Shown: positions 16,527-25,127 of the stretch, piece by piece
Position numbering within the stretch: the stretch's first letter is position 1
How the letters are laid out: each line of letters begins with the position of its first letter
DNA from: Desulfolinea sp050305405
GTDB taxonomy: Bacteria; Chloroflexota; Anaerolineae; Anaerolineales; Villigracilaceae
DNA length: 64,000 nt
NCBI GenBank assembly: GCA_050305405.1
Contig: JBNLFG010000015.1
Coordinates: 1 to 64,000, forward strand
Direction: 5' to 3'
The notes under the pieces: generated by a model
The model's database searches: none
Seen by the model: only the letters and a program-made list of their open reading frames with translations
Told to the model about the DNA's origin: nothing
Translations under genes and position numbers: made by a program

Positions 16527-18794
16527 TTACGATGCAATTAGATTTATAGTACGTTCAACATACGTTTTCAATTCAGGTTTATTTATTGATTGATTACCAC
16601 CTGCTATATCAGCATGGTGGTCTTTTTTCGAGTAATTATTCAAGTCTGTAATTTCATCTAAAAAATCACTCATTCCTTGAAAAGCGGAATCACTTTTTAG
16701 AATTGATATTCCCGCCCCAAGCATCTCGTCCCCACGAAGTTTATTTGGGAACTTTACATACAAATAATTTTCAAGCACTAGACGAATACACATCTTAATT
16801 TCTATAGCATCCCCTTCATCAGTTTCGATAAAATCTCTCAGTTTCTTGTGATGTTTAAAATACTTGCGCTGTGTGTCTTTAAAAATATCCCAATTCTTAA
16901 TGACACTTTGCCCGTTATCCATATCTATTTTTAGCGTACTAATTTTCCTCTTATCAGAGAACTCCCATATATTTTTCAGAAAATACATATCATGAGAGAA
17001 AACTATCACTTGTTTAGCTTTTTTGAACACTCTCATGATTTCTTCCCGTGTGTTATTCCTTCTTCCACTATCCAAGCTGGTCATTGGGTCATCAAATATC
17101 ACAATCTTATTCGAAAGTTGTGGGTCGCTATTTATTTTCGCTAAGAAAAATGCTAATGCTAAAGCACTTTTGTCCCCAGCGCTTAAACTATCCTTGAAAC
17201 ACGGTTCATTTTTAGATGTAGAAACTTTTATATCTACACCATTAAGCTTCAATCCATACACCGCACTAGGATTTTGACCTGAATAAGAAACCTTCATTTC
17301 ACTCAAACTAAAATCAACGCCAAATTTTTCTAAATGCTTATTTACCTTCTTTGCATTTTCAGGAAGAACGATTTTTACATATGCGTCTAATTTATTTTTC
17401 TTGTCTGTTTTTTCTGTTTCAAGATTAGTTTGATTAGTCTCTAAAATCTTAAACTCTTCACAAAGTTTATCTACACTCGGAAGGTATCGTTGACGAACTG
17501 CGTCTAATCGAACTAATTCTTCCTCAATGCTTTTTAAGTCACCTTTTCCAACCATACGACGAAAAACTTCAACATCATTATTGGCCCCATCCACCCATTT
17601 GTTAAAATTTATAATTGTTTGATGGATTTCACTAGATAAAGCACAAATCCTTTTTCGCTCAGTATCTGTCACCAAGTTCTCCAAAGGTTGCCCTATTTTT
17701 TTATTAAAAAGCTCTGTGAAAAAATTCTGGTATGAATCCCACTTTTCCATAAAAATGTCAAATTTCCACTCAAACTTCTTTAATTCTCCAATATATTCTT
17801 TCCACCTGTCAAATACAGCTTCATTCTCTTCAAAATTTCGTTGAATTTGTAATACCTTTCTTTGTGAAAAATACTCATCTATTTCTATTCTCTCGGTATG
17901 AATTTCTCTTTTAAAATCAGCATATGCTTTACTAAAATACTCTCTGTAGGTTTTTATTAAGCCTTCAGATTGGAGAACCGATTGCCCACAAAAAGGACAA
18001 GTAACCCCATCAAAGTACTTATATCCACTTTCTAGCCATATCTCCCCATTATTATCTAGGCAATTATCAATATGGTAGGTTATTTTACTTTCAACATCCA
18101 ATGACATATCTTCTAACTCTTTTATTAGAGTTTCAAAGTATTTATCAAGCTCCAATTCTTCCAAATCTGCTTTAGAAAAAATAGGTATGGACTGAATAAC
18201 ACCTTGCCTTTTAAGAATTTCGATTTTTTTCTTTGTCTCCGAAATTTTAGTGTTAATATTTTTTATATTTGATAAGTATACAAATTCCTTAATTTCCCCT
18301 CTCCAAGCAATTTGTTCTTCTATTTCAGATCCCTTATCTTTAATTTCGTCAACCTTGTTTTTTATATTATTAACGAGCGACTCTACTTCCTGTGCTAATT
18401 GAACCCCAGCATCCCCCACTACAAAATAATAAAGATTCTTCTTATGTTCATGAGCAACGGTTTCGCCAGAATACACATTTTCGTTTACAAACTTATCATC
18501 AAATATTTCAATGTCTGAAAACGACCCATCCCAACCTTTTCCTTCCTGATATTTGTAGGTTTTATCTAAAAGAAGTTCAACCCCAGCTTTACTGTCAGGG
18601 TTATTTACAGTCTTTCTAGGGACAATATAAATATCGTCATTGGTAGATAGGGAGCGAAAAATTGATGCTAAAGTAGTCTTCCCAAGACCATTATCTCCGT
18701 ACAACAAGGTTAGGTCTTTAAAATCAACATTACCTGCTGTTTTGAAATCATCAAACTTTCCAATATTCTGAATAGAAATAACTTTCTTTAGCAT
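16527..18794 (-). CDS. RloC-like zinc-hook ABC ATPase, candidate anticodon nuclease
   Basis: A 755-residue cytoplasmic protein of the AAA_13/RloC type. Walker A GDNGLGKT at 33-40; long coiled coils about 135-240 and 280-475 around a zinc-hook CPFC (C266, C269); ABC signature LSAGDKS 537-543; Walker B IVIFDDP 564-570; H-loop H601. The C-terminal domain has R671-x3-E675 and His726/His727, which resemble the Arg-Glu-His triad of PrrC and RloC tRNA nucleases, though the Arg-to-His spacing (about 55) is wider than in PrrC. RloC cuts tRNA anticodons after phage damage to DNA. ATG chosen after AAAGGGG; a TTG lies one codon upstream. The gene is AT-rich and sits 10 bases before formiminotransferase-cyclodeaminase, so it looks like a defence gene inserted in a hut operon. 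Other AAA_13 proteins are not nucleases, so function is inferred. Confidence 0.75.
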   Translation of the reverse strand: MLKKVISIQNIGKFDDFKTAGNVDFKDLTLLYGDNGLGKTTLASIFRSLSTNDDIYIVPRKTVNNPDSKAGVELLLDKTYKYQEGKGWDGSFSDIEIFDDKFVNENVYSGETVAHEHKKNLYYFVVGDAGVQLAQEVESLVNNIKNKVDEIKDKGSEIEEQIAWRGEIKEFVYLSNIKNINTKISETKKKIEILKRQGVIQSIPIFSKADLEELELDKYFETLIKELEDMSLDVESKITYHIDNCLDNNGEIWLESGYKYFDGVTCPFCGQSVLQSEGLIKTYREYFSKAYADFKREIHTERIEIDEYFSQRKVLQIQRNFEENEAVFDRWKEYIGELKKFEWKFDIFMEKWDSYQNFFTELFNKKIGQPLENLVTDTERKRICALSSEIHQTIINFNKWVDGANNDVEVFRRMVGKGDLKSIEEELVRLDAVRQRYLPSVDKLCEEFKILETNQTNLETEKTDKKNKLDAYVKIVLPENAKKVNKHLEKFGVDFSLSEMKVSYSGQNPSAVYGLKLNGVDIKVSTSKNEPCFKDSLSAGDKSALALAFFLAKINSDPQLSNKIVIFDDPMTSLDSGRRNNTREEIMRVFKKAKQVIVFSHDMYFLKNIWEFSDKRKISTLKIDMDNGQSVIKNWDIFKDTQRKYFKHHKKLRDFIETDEGDAIEIKMCIRLVLENYLYVKFPNKLRGDEMLGAGISILKSDSAFQGMSDFLDEITDLNNYSKKDHHADIAGGNQSINKPELKTYVERTINLIAS

Positions 18795-18846
18795 CAAGTG
18801 CCCCTTTCAAAAATCTACTTTTTAATTTTCGCTCATCTTGTTTCAA

Positions 18847-20490
18847 TTAAAGTACTTCATCCAACGCACCGCTGGTGACCAGTTCACGCACGGCGGCCAG
18901 ATAGTCATAGAGTACGGTATCTTCCTCAATGAAAGGCACTACTTCACGGATGCACGCAAAAAGCGGCGCTGTGCCTTTGCCAAGTTTTGCGTCTGTGCCA
19001 ATTTCCTGACGACGAAAATCAATGCCTTGTGCGGCGGCCATTAATTCGGTGGCGAGGATGTGGGTCACATTCTTCGTAATCTGACGCAGTTTCAAGCCAG
19101 CGGTCAAGCCCATGCTGACATGGTCTTCAACATTTGCCGAAGTCGGGATGCTATCCACGCTGGCGGGATGAGCGAGCACTTTGTTCTCTGTGGCGAGCGC
19201 GGCAGCCGTATATTGCGTAATCATAAAACCGGAATTCAAGCCGCCTTTATTGGTCAGGAAGGCGGGTAAGGTGTGGGCGTTGCTACACTCGTCCGTCAGG
19301 CGCATGATGCGTCGCTCGGAAATATTGCCGAGTTCGGTCATTGCGATAGCGAGATAATCCATCGCAATCGCAAGCGGCTCACCGTGGAAGTTTCCGCCTG
19401 AAAGAACAGTGATTTTTGGGAGACCCGAAAGGTTTTCTTTTGATTCCGTGCTGAAAGGTTGATTTTGCTCGACAGAATTTCCTTCAACATTGCTTCCGAT
19501 GAAACCTTTCGGGTCTGCTTCATCTTCTATAAAAATAAGCGGGTTATCGGTGACAGCGTTCAATTCAATTTCCATCACCCAGCGTGTGTACGCAATTGCT
19601 TCGCGCACCGCGCCGTGCACTTGCGGCATACAGCGCAGAGTGTAGGCATCCTGCACATTGCTGGGATCATAATGACGCGTAAACTCGCTACCTTCAAGCA
19701 AGTCACGCAGATGTTTGGCTGTGCTGACCTGACGAGGGAAAGGGCGTAAATTGTGAATACGCTCATCAAATGCGAGCGGCGTACCATTTAAAGCCTCAAG
19801 ACTGAGTGTCCCTGCCGCATCCATTACACCACAGAGCCGCTCAGAAAGATGCACTTGCAACGTGCCGATAGCGCACATCACGGTCGTACCATTGGTGAGC
19901 GCCAACCCTTCTTTTGCAGCTAATTCCACAGGCTCGAAGCCCGCGCGCTGCAAAGCCTCCGCGCCAGAAATAATCTCGCCCTGATATTCGGCAGTGCCCA
20001 TCCCGATCATCACCAGCGCCATGTGCGCCAGCGGGGCAAGATCGCCGCTCGCGCCGAGCGACCCCTTTTCGGGAATTTGGGGATGAATCCCCGCATTGAG
20101 CATACCGACGAGCAAGCCCAGGGTCGAGGGGCGTATCCCGGAATGGCCTCGGGATAGCGTATTTGCGCGGATGAGCATAATCGCCCTTGTCGTCGGGATG
20201 TCATAGAAATCCCCCGTGCCGACCGCATGACTCATGATGATATTTTTCTGGAGTTTTTTGACATCTTCAAGCGGGATAACTTTATCCTTGAAGGCGCCAA
20301 ATCCCGTTGTGATGCCGTAGGCAACCTCCCCACTCGCTAGGAGGGATTGCACCGCATCCGCCGCCCTTTGAACCTGCTTCTGTGCATCAGCGCCGATCTC
20401 AACCTTTGGCTGCCCAGCTTCGCCATACGCTACCCGAACAACTTGCCCGATTGTGAGTGATTGTCCATCAAGAAGAATTTTTTCTGTCAT
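18847..20490 (-). CDS. hutH: Histidine ammonia-lyase
   Basis: Converts histidine to urocanate and ammonia, first step of histidine degradation. The self-made MIO cofactor triad Ala147-Ser148-Gly149 lies in GSLGASGDLAPLAHMAL. The 547-residue length is slightly above the family norm (about 510). Tyr59 in VAYGITTGFG and the late active-site segments (GSNVEGNSVEQNQPFSTE, QYTAAALATENK) are conserved. GAGG precedes the ATG. It is followed by the RloC-like gene, then formiminotransferase-cyclodeaminase, on the same strand. Confidence 0.96.
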   Translation of the reverse strand: MTEKILLDGQSLTIGQVVRVAYGEAGQPKVEIGADAQKQVQRAADAVQSLLASGEVAYGITTGFGAFKDKVIPLEDVKKLQKNIIMSHAVGTGDFYDIPTTRAIMLIRANTLSRGHSGIRPSTLGLLVGMLNAGIHPQIPEKGSLGASGDLAPLAHMALVMIGMGTAEYQGEIISGAEALQRAGFEPVELAAKEGLALTNGTTVMCAIGTLQVHLSERLCGVMDAAGTLSLEALNGTPLAFDERIHNLRPFPRQVSTAKHLRDLLEGSEFTRHYDPSNVQDAYTLRCMPQVHGAVREAIAYTRWVMEIELNAVTDNPLIFIEDEADPKGFIGSNVEGNSVEQNQPFSTESKENLSGLPKITVLSGGNFHGEPLAIAMDYLAIAMTELGNISERRIMRLTDECSNAHTLPAFLTNKGGLNSGFMITQYTAAALATENKVLAHPASVDSIPTSANVEDHVSMGLTAGLKLRQITKNVTHILATELMAAAQGIDFRRQEIGTDAKLGKGTAPLFACIREVVPFIEEDTVLYDYLAAVRELVTSGALDEVL

Positions 20491-20559
20491 TTAGACCTCG
20501 TTTTTTGGAATGCGCCTATTATCCCACATCGCTTTTCCAAGCGCATATATTTTAAGAAG

Positions 20560-20587
20560 AAAGAGACCGCCATTTGACGGTCTCTTT
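20560..20587 (-). terminator. Terminator after the NBR1-Ig-like lipoprotein
   Basis: AAAGAGACCG (20560-20569) pairs with CGGTCTCTTT (20578-20587); on the minus strand it ends in T and A bases just after the lipoprotein stop. Confidence 0.8.
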
Positions 20588-20605
20588 GCGTAAAAAATCA
20601 ATCCA

Positions 20606-21568
20606 CTAAGGGCATAGATCCGGACAATCGTTGATGAACATGTACTCAGGGTACTGATAAACGGGTTGATCCGATCCTGGGTCTAAGATCACCAGACTAA
20701 AAAAGCGAGGCTGTGCATTAACACAGTTATTCAAGCGCCAAAGATTGGAGACGGTCTTTGTTCCGGCTTCATCAAACTGCAACCATTGTTTCGTTTGCTT
20801 CACAATCTGTCCATCGTTTTCTCGCTGATAGAACTGGTAGCGAATTTTCTTTGGCCCATTCACAGTAACTTTGGCATAGATGGTTCGGTCGACATTTGCA
20901 GGGCAACCATTTTCTGGCTCGCGCACCATGTAATATTCCACCGAGGTAATACCGTACTCAATATCATCTTGATTACGCACATCAACACTGACAGAGATCG
21001 GCGCATTTAACGGTCCCACACCAAAAATATAACCGGAACGAGAACGCATTTTCCAGTAACCAGTATAGGTGCCGGGAGTGCTCGGTGCCAGCAACTGGAT
21101 CGGGAGCTCAATAGATTCTCCTGGCTGAACAATATCAGGGAAGGGATATTCAACATAGCCCCCCATCAAATCGCCACTCCAGTAGAGCAGTTCATATTCC
21201 TGGTTCCAGGTGCAATCACCATTATTCTGGATATACCAGCGTTTAAAGAAATATTCACCCGTCTCCAGTATCGTTCCATCAGGGATGGTCTCACTGACCA
21301 AATTCGCAACCAGACACCCTTCCGGCGCGATCTCCGAGACAGCCGTTTCAGAGGGAACTGCTTCAACTAGTGTAGGCCAGGGAGTGTCACTGGGAATTAC
21401 TTCCACGGTTTCAAGAACGGGGACAGGCGCTTCTTCAGTAAAGCGCGCCTCAACCGTTGCGGCAGCAGAGGTTGAGATCGCGTTGATGTCATCTTCTGAT
21501 ATGGAGGGCGTACAGCCGAACAAAACCAGAACAGACACAATCAGCATGGCATAAATTTTCTTATTCAT
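20606..21568 (-). CDS. Lipoprotein with NBR1-type Ig-like domain
   Basis: A 320-residue secreted lipoprotein. Signal peptide MNKKIYAMLIVSVLVLFGC with the lipobox cysteine at residue 19; an acidic Thr/Pro-rich linker to about residue 75; then a domain with FFKRWYIQNNGDCTWNQEYELLYWSGDLMGG and VQPGESIELPIQLLAPSTPGTYTGYWKMRS. The latter is the Ig-like domain from next-to-BRCA1, common in Chloroflexota surface lipoproteins; its role is not known. The upstream in-frame extension to 21796 is rejected, because the ATG at 21566-21568 has AAAGGA and begins a proper signal peptide. Confidence 0.85.
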   Translation of the reverse strand: MNKKIYAMLIVSVLVLFGCTPSISEDDINAISTSAAATVEARFTEEAPVPVLETVEVIPSDTPWPTLVEAVPSETAVSEIAPEGCLVANLVSETIPDGTILETGEYFFKRWYIQNNGDCTWNQEYELLYWSGDLMGGYVEYPFPDIVQPGESIELPIQLLAPSTPGTYTGYWKMRSRSGYIFGVGPLNAPISVSVDVRNQDDIEYGITSVEYYMVREPENGCPANVDRTIYAKVTVNGPKKIRYQFYQRENDGQIVKQTKQWLQFDEAGTKTVSNLWRLNNCVNAQPRFFSLVILDPGSDQPVYQYPEYMFINDCPDLCP

Positions 21569-21713
21569 ATTTTTTCCTTTACCAAGCGTTTCAGCTTTAG
21601 CTTTGGCGCTGGTATTATACTGATTTTTAGCTGGATGCCTAGTGGTTAAACTATACGCAAAGGCGTCGTTTTCCCTGCACTCAGCCTTCATTTCGCGTAT
21701 AATCCAGACATCC

Positions 21714-21980
21714 ATGACTAACGAACCCCTCATTTCCCGCACGCAGCTACTCATCCACAATGGCGACGACGCCGACGAAAAATGGATCGCCCACAACGGT
21801 ATCGTCTACGACGTGACGGATTGCCCAAACTGGCGCGGCGATCTGCATCGTAACCTGCACTTCCCCGGACAGGATTTAAGCGGAGAGTTAGACGACGCTC
21901 CCCACGCGGAGGAAGTTTTTGGCCGCCCCTGCATTAAGATCGTCGGCAGGTTGGCAGAGGAACAACGTCACCGCACATAA
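21714..21980 (+). CDS. Cytochrome b5-like haem-binding domain protein
   Basis: An 88-residue soluble protein resembling small bacterial cytochrome b5-like haem/steroid-binding proteins: WIAHNGIVYDVTDCPNWRGDLHRNLHFPGQDLSGELDDAPHAEEVF. The histidines in DLHRNLHF and APHAEEVF may be the haem ligands. It starts at ATG 21714; the -10-like TATAAT at 21698-21703 is only 10 bases upstream, so its transcript is nearly leaderless. It directly precedes fdhD on the same strand and could carry electrons in the formate locus, which is inference only. Confidence 0.8.
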   Translation: MTNEPLISRTQLLIHNGDDADEKWIAHNGIVYDVTDCPNWRGDLHRNLHFPGQDLSGELDDAPHAEEVFGRPCIKIVGRLAEEQRHRT

Positions 21981-22035
21981 AGACAGAAGTGCATAGGCAA
22001 ATTTATCCGACAACACTACAATTTAATGGTAAAAA

Positions 22036-22863
22036 ATGAATAATCCAAGTAAACCCGTGCAATATCAGTTCTTTCACAATGAAAAAAACGAGCCAGTCAA
22101 TTCTCATGTCATCGTCGAAGCGCCAGTCTCGCTCACGATCAACGGCGAGGTTTGGCTGACCTTCATGTGCACGCCCATCCAGCTCGAAGCCCTCGCCGTC
22201 GGCTTTCTCTTCAACGAAGGCATCATCAAGGATTTTAGCGAAGTCGCTGATGTGCGTGTTTGCGAGCATGGCGACAATGTGGATGTCTGGCTCACGCACG
22301 CTGCCGAACAACCCAAACAATGGACGCGTACATCTGGCTGTACGGGCGGAAAAACATCCGTCGATGCTTCGACAAAGCTCAGCGCCGGGACGCACGCAAG
22401 TCATGGGCTTGCTGACCGCCAAAATGACGTAGTGCTCAGCCCTGAGAAAATTCCCGCTCTGCTGGCGCTGTTGGATGACGACCAAACGCTTTACCGCCAG
22501 ACGGGCGGCGTCCACACTTCCGTGCTGACAGATGGCGAACATCGCATTTTGGCGGCAGAAGATATCGGGCGACATAACACCCTCGATAAACTCGCCGGGC
22601 AGATGCTGATGGACGGTATCCAGCCCAAAACACGCGTGATCCTGACGACAGGACGGATCAGCTCCGAGATGATGCAAAAAGCAGCCAAGTTGGGCGCATC
22701 CGTCGTCATCTCCAGAACATCGCCAAGTTCGATGTCGGTCGAAATCGCCGAAGAGCAGGGCATCACCCTGATCGGCTACGCCAAACGACATCGGTTTAAT
22801 GTGTATACACATCAGGAAAGGTTGACAGCCTCTGAGCGGAAGGTGAACGAAGTGAATCTGTAG
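22036..22863 (+). CDS. fdhD: Formate dehydrogenase accessory sulfurtransferase FdhD
   Basis: FdhD moves sulfur from a cysteine desulfurase to the molybdenum cofactor so that formate dehydrogenase becomes active. The protein (275 residues) has LTINGEVWLTFMCTPIQLEALAVGFLFNEGII, the SGCTGGKT loop with the conserved Cys, GGVHTSVL, and EDIGRHNTLDKLAG. Residues 266-275 (SERKVNEVNL) are written by the start of a dispersed repeat (22831-22922), which supplies the stop codon. It lies upstream of the formate dehydrogenase genes that need it. The ribosome-binding site is weak. Confidence 0.93.
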   Translation: MNNPSKPVQYQFFHNEKNEPVNSHVIVEAPVSLTINGEVWLTFMCTPIQLEALAVGFLFNEGIIKDFSEVADVRVCEHGDNVDVWLTHAAEQPKQWTRTSGCTGGKTSVDASTKLSAGTHASHGLADRQNDVVLSPEKIPALLALLDDDQTLYRQTGGVHTSVLTDGEHRILAAEDIGRHNTLDKLAGQMLMDGIQPKTRVILTTGRISSEMMQKAAKLGASVVISRTSPSSMSVEIAEEQGITLIGYAKRHRFNVYTHQERLTASERKVNEVNL

Positions 22864-22922
22864 TCGAAGAGCAGCATTTGTAAGAACCGTCCTTCGACTT
22901 CGCTACGCTCCGCTCAGGAACT
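22831..22922. repeat. Dispersed palindromic repeat, copy P1
   Basis: A 92-base imperfect inverted repeat (TCTGAGCGGA at one end, CCGCTCAGGAACT at the other, with AGTCGAAG and CTTCGACT inside). The related copy P2 lies at 25863-25955. It supplies the last ten codons and stop of fdhD. Confidence 0.8.
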
Positions 22923-22946
22923 GGCAACTTTCCAAAAGGAAAAACT

Positions 22947-24725
22947 ATGACCAATCGTAAAATCCGCTACACCCCCATTCAGCCCGAAATTGTGGAGATC
23001 GCTGAAGAGCATGGCGCACAGCCCGAAGCGCTGCTCGAAGTGTTAACGGACATCCAAGCCGAACGGGGCAGGCTATCACAAGAAGATTTGACCGATGCTG
23101 CGCGTGCCATTGGCGTGCCAGCCCATCGCGCCTATGGTGCGGCGACCTTCTACTCGCTGATGTCACTGGAGCCACAAAAGAATGTTGTGCGCGTTTGCGA
23201 CGGACCCGTCTGCTGGCTGAGACGAGCTTCGGAAACGAAAGCTGCCATAGAAGCCGCCGTAGACGGTGACTGGACGGTAGAGCGCACCTCCTGTTTGGGG
23301 CTGTGCGACCATGCCCCGGCTGTGCTGGTCAACGATGAGCAGGCAGGACCCGTTCAGCCCGAAGATGCCGAAAAGCTCATCGCGGGCTGGCGTGGCGTTC
23401 CGGTGGAATATACCCAACCCCGCAAAGGCGAAAAACGTGTGATGACCGCGCTGATCGGAAAGATCGACCCCGATTCGATTGATGATGCGCTCGCCAATGG
23501 CGTTTACGCTGGCTTGAAAAAAGCACTGGAGCATGAGCCGATTGGCGTGCTCTCAGAAATAGAAGAAGCCGGTTTGCAAGGACGCGGCGGCGCAGGATTC
23601 CCCGTTGGGCGCAAATGGAAATTCGTCGCAGCGGAGAAAAATACGCCACGCTATATGGTCTGCAATGCAGATGAATCAGAGCCCTTGATCTTCAAGGATC
23701 GCGTACTGATGGACACCAATCCGCATCAATTGCTCGAGGGAATGACCATCGGCGGCTATGCCTGCGGCGCATCGGAAGGCTGGATCTACATTCGCGGTGA
23801 GTATGAATATCAGGCTCGTCGTCTGGAAAAAGCAATTGAACAAGCGAAAGAGAAAAACCTGCTCGGCGAGAATATCTTAGAGAGCGGCTTTTCGTTCAAT
23901 ATCCACGTTCATCGTGGCGCGGGGGCATATATTTGCGGCGAAGAAACTGCATTGCTCGAATCACTCGAAGGCAAACGGGGTGAACCGCGTTTACGCCCAC
24001 CCTATCCCCCACAAGAAGGTTTTCGTGGACAACCAACCGCTGTCAACAATGTTGAAACATTTTGCGCGGTGCCGCACATCATCAAAAACGGTGCGGAATG
24101 GTGGCGTAATCTGAGCGACGACCCGACTCCCGGCACAAAGGTTTATATGGTGCTGGGACATGTCAACAACCCCGGTTTGTTTGAAGCGCCCTTTGGCTTA
24201 ACCCTGCGCGAGATCATCGAAGACTACGGCGGTGGGATGCAGCCCGGATCACAGTTCAACTTTGCGCTCTGCGGTGGCGCTGCCGGGACGATCGCTCCCC
24301 CAGCGCTGATGGAAAGCCACATTGACTATCACTCCGGTCCGCTCAAGGGGCTGCACCGCGATGAACCCGCCGACAAAAAACGCTGGACGGAAGTGATCTC
24401 GATGGGCGCAGGCTCATTCCTGATCTGCGACCAGAATGTTTCGCCCGTCGGCATGTTGCGCGAGTTGTTGCATTTCTTCGCTGCCGAATCATGCGGAAAA
24501 TGCACTCCCTGTCGCGTGGGCACCTGGCGTGCACTGGAAATCCTGAATCACATGTCTGAAGGAAAAGGGCAGAAAGGTGATATTGATGAGTTGCGCTCCT
24601 TAGCCAGCTTGCTACAAGACTCATCCTTCTGCGGGCTGGGACAATCCGTTTCAATCCCGATGAACTCTGCCCTGACACACTTCGCCGCAGACTTTGCCCG
24701 TGCGGAAACGGTTGATAAAAAATAG
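22947..24725 (+). CDS. NAD-dependent formate dehydrogenase, NuoE-NuoF fusion (diaphorase) subunit
   Basis: A 592-residue fusion. Residues 1 to about 140 are NuoE-like with the 2Fe-2S cysteines C84-x4-C89 and C116-x3-C120. Residues from about 155 are NuoF-like: the FMN/NADH region GLQGRGGAGFPVGRKW and GAGAYICGEETALLESLEGKRGEPR, then the N3 4Fe-4S ligands C516, C519, C522 and C562. It should pass electrons from the catalytic subunit (25128-28016) to NAD+. Such fused NuoEF modules also occur in electron-bifurcating hydrogenases, but the neighbouring fdhA and fdhD point to formate. The ATG is 84 bases after the fdhD stop; the gap is mostly a repeat. Confidence 0.93.
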   Translation: MTNRKIRYTPIQPEIVEIAEEHGAQPEALLEVLTDIQAERGRLSQEDLTDAARAIGVPAHRAYGAATFYSLMSLEPQKNVVRVCDGPVCWLRRASETKAAIEAAVDGDWTVERTSCLGLCDHAPAVLVNDEQAGPVQPEDAEKLIAGWRGVPVEYTQPRKGEKRVMTALIGKIDPDSIDDALANGVYAGLKKALEHEPIGVLSEIEEAGLQGRGGAGFPVGRKWKFVAAEKNTPRYMVCNADESEPLIFKDRVLMDTNPHQLLEGMTIGGYACGASEGWIYIRGEYEYQARRLEKAIEQAKEKNLLGENILESGFSFNIHVHRGAGAYICGEETALLESLEGKRGEPRLRPPYPPQEGFRGQPTAVNNVETFCAVPHIIKNGAEWWRNLSDDPTPGTKVYMVLGHVNNPGLFEAPFGLTLREIIEDYGGGMQPGSQFNFALCGGAAGTIAPPALMESHIDYHSGPLKGLHRDEPADKKRWTEVISMGAGSFLICDQNVSPVGMLRELLHFFAAESCGKCTPCRVGTWRALEILNHMSEGKGQKGDIDELRSLASLLQDSSFCGLGQSVSIPMNSALTHFAADFARAETVDKK

Positions 24726-24730
24726 AGAAA

Positions 24731-24812
24731 AGGATTTAACACAAAGCGCACAAAGATTCTCAAAGAAAAACTTTGTGGCTCCTTCGTGACCTTCGTGTTT
24801 AAAAATTACTCT
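24731..24812. repeat. Intergenic imperfect palindrome
   Basis: An 80-base imperfect inverted repeat with ACACAAAG and CTTTGTG arms. It appears to be one of the short dispersed elements in this locus; no second copy in the window was verified. Confidence 0.35.
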
Positions 24813-24821
24813 TCAAAAACT

Positions 24822-25010
24822 ATGGACGAAAACATCAACAAAGCACGGTTTGGACTTTTACTCGGCATCGGTGTCGGGATTGCTCTTGCCTCGGCGACTG
24901 ACAATATCGGCGTCGGCATTGGGGTTGGAGTGGCGTTGGCGGTGGCTTTCTCGCAGGGATTACGAAGCGAGAAGAAAGATGACAAGCATCAAGATGAGAG
25001 CGGAGATTGA
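24822..25010 (+). CDS. Small glycine-rich membrane protein
   Basis: A 62-residue protein, MDENINKARFG followed by a hydrophobic, glycine-rich stretch (LLLGIGVGIALASATDNIGVGIGVGVALAVAF) and a charged tail. The G-x-G-x-G spacing suggests a glycine-zipper or tight membrane hairpin. The ATG at 24822 has no good ribosome-binding site. Its stop codon lies in a dispersed repeat. It is between the two formate dehydrogenase subunits, so it may aid or anchor the complex, but this is a guess. Coding status is moderate. Confidence 0.5.
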   Translation: MDENINKARFGLLLGIGVGIALASATDNIGVGIGVGVALAVAFSQGLRSEKKDDKHQDESGD

Positions 25011-25101
25011 GTAGGACGAAGTCCGTATCGAAATCGAAGCAGTTTTCGAGAACAGAAAGTGTGGTTTCGATACGCCCTTCGCTTCGCTCATGGCTACTCA
25101 A
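25007..25101. repeat. Dispersed palindromic repeat (TTGAGTAG/CTACTCAA)
   Basis: A 95-base imperfect inverted repeat with TTGAGTAG at the left end and CTACTCAA at the right, and GTATCGAAAT / GGTTTCGATAC inside. It overlaps the stop of the small membrane protein and lies just before the fdhA ribosome-binding site. Confidence 0.7.
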
Positions 25102-25127
25102 CCACCATTGAAAAGAAAAGGTGATGT

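Noticed and set aside
22003..22812. A 269-codon frame antisense to fdhD
   Set aside because: It mirrors the codon pattern of fdhD; fdhD has clear motifs, and this one has none.
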